DNA of 6,106 nt from CAZBZG01 sp964496245 (GTDB lineage: Bacteria; Planctomycetota; SZUA-567), in contig CAZBZG010000282.1 of NCBI GenBank assembly GCA_964496245.1, positions 1 through 6,106 of the forward strand, given 5' to 3'. Below the pieces are notes generated by a model that did not search any database, had not been told where the DNA came from, and saw nothing but the letters and a program-made list of their open reading frames with translations. This document shows positions 6,098 through 6,106 of the stretch, piece after piece; within the stretch, counting starts at the first letter, position 1, and each line of letters starts with the position of its first letter. The translations under genes were made by a program, and so were the position numbers.

Positions 6098-6106
6098 TGC
6101 CTGTGC
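6085..6106. repeat. GCACAGGCA palindrome at the outer edge of the repeat
   Basis: GCACAGGCA (6085-6093), loop CTCC, then TGCCTGTGC (6098-6106): a perfect 9-bp stem with a four-base loop that ends exactly at the window edge. Its counterpart on the left is half present (5-13). Short palindromes of the ACAGGCnnnnnnGCCTGT type are, to my recollection, common dispersed repeats in PVC genomes; this copy was not compared with any. No U-tract follows within the window, so it is not called a terminator. Confidence 0.8.

Noticed and set aside
1..6106. Circular plasmid or phage genome with terminal overlap
   Set aside because: The terminal repeats are inverted, not direct, so they do not indicate circular permutation. 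No replication, mobilisation or phage gene is present.

Overview
The window is a GC-rich stretch of bacterial chromosome, about two-thirds GC by eye. It carries three genes on the minus strand, read right to left: a large secreted glycoside-hydrolase-like protein (5818 to 1826), a GntR-type regulator whose sensor domain is a solute-binding-protein fold (1790 to 294), and a short type IV prepilin-like protein (233 to 36). The gaps are 35 and 60 bases, every gene has a recognisable Shine-Dalgarno sequence, and no terminator is visible between them. They are therefore probably one transcription unit. This mix of secreted polysaccharide-degrading enzyme, GntR/solute-binding fusion regulator and GFTLVELLVV prepilin, at high GC, points to the PVC superphylum (Lentisphaerota, Kiritimatiellota or Planctomycetota). 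That placement is inference from gene style only.

Layout. Bases 1-64 and 6034-6097 are near-identical inverted copies of one repeat: 57 of 58 bases match in the outer part, 61 of 64 overall. The right copy is followed by the rest of a perfect 9-bp-stem palindrome that ends exactly at the window edge; the left copy is cut in the same palindrome. Bases 36-233 are the prepilin gene, whose last codons and stop lie inside the left repeat. Bases 294-1790 are the regulator and 1826-5818 the hydrolase-like gene. Bases 5819-6033 are the leader and promoter region. It holds a TTGACA / 17 bp / TATCAG promoter, three TGGT-type repeats spaced exactly 11 bp apart over the -10 and predicted start site, and several short palindromes.

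How it may work. The large exported protein has a CBM9-like N-terminal domain, a DUF6067/GH123-like supersandwich plus barrel core, and a C-terminal lectin-like sandwich, so it probably acts on an extracellular glycan. The regulator has no signal peptide. It would sense a sugar product in the cytoplasm through its solute-binding domain and bind DNA through its winged helix, most likely at the 11-bp repeats, controlling the whole operon including itself. The prepilin-like protein may be a surface or pseudopilus subunit, but it is only 65 residues long and looks truncated by the repeat.

Most worth checking are the terminal inverted repeats (mobile unit, inversion end points, or contig ends at a dispersed repeat), the prepilin/repeat junction, the 11-bp operator-like array, and the regulator's fused sensor domain. 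No transposase, RNA gene or CRISPR array is visible.
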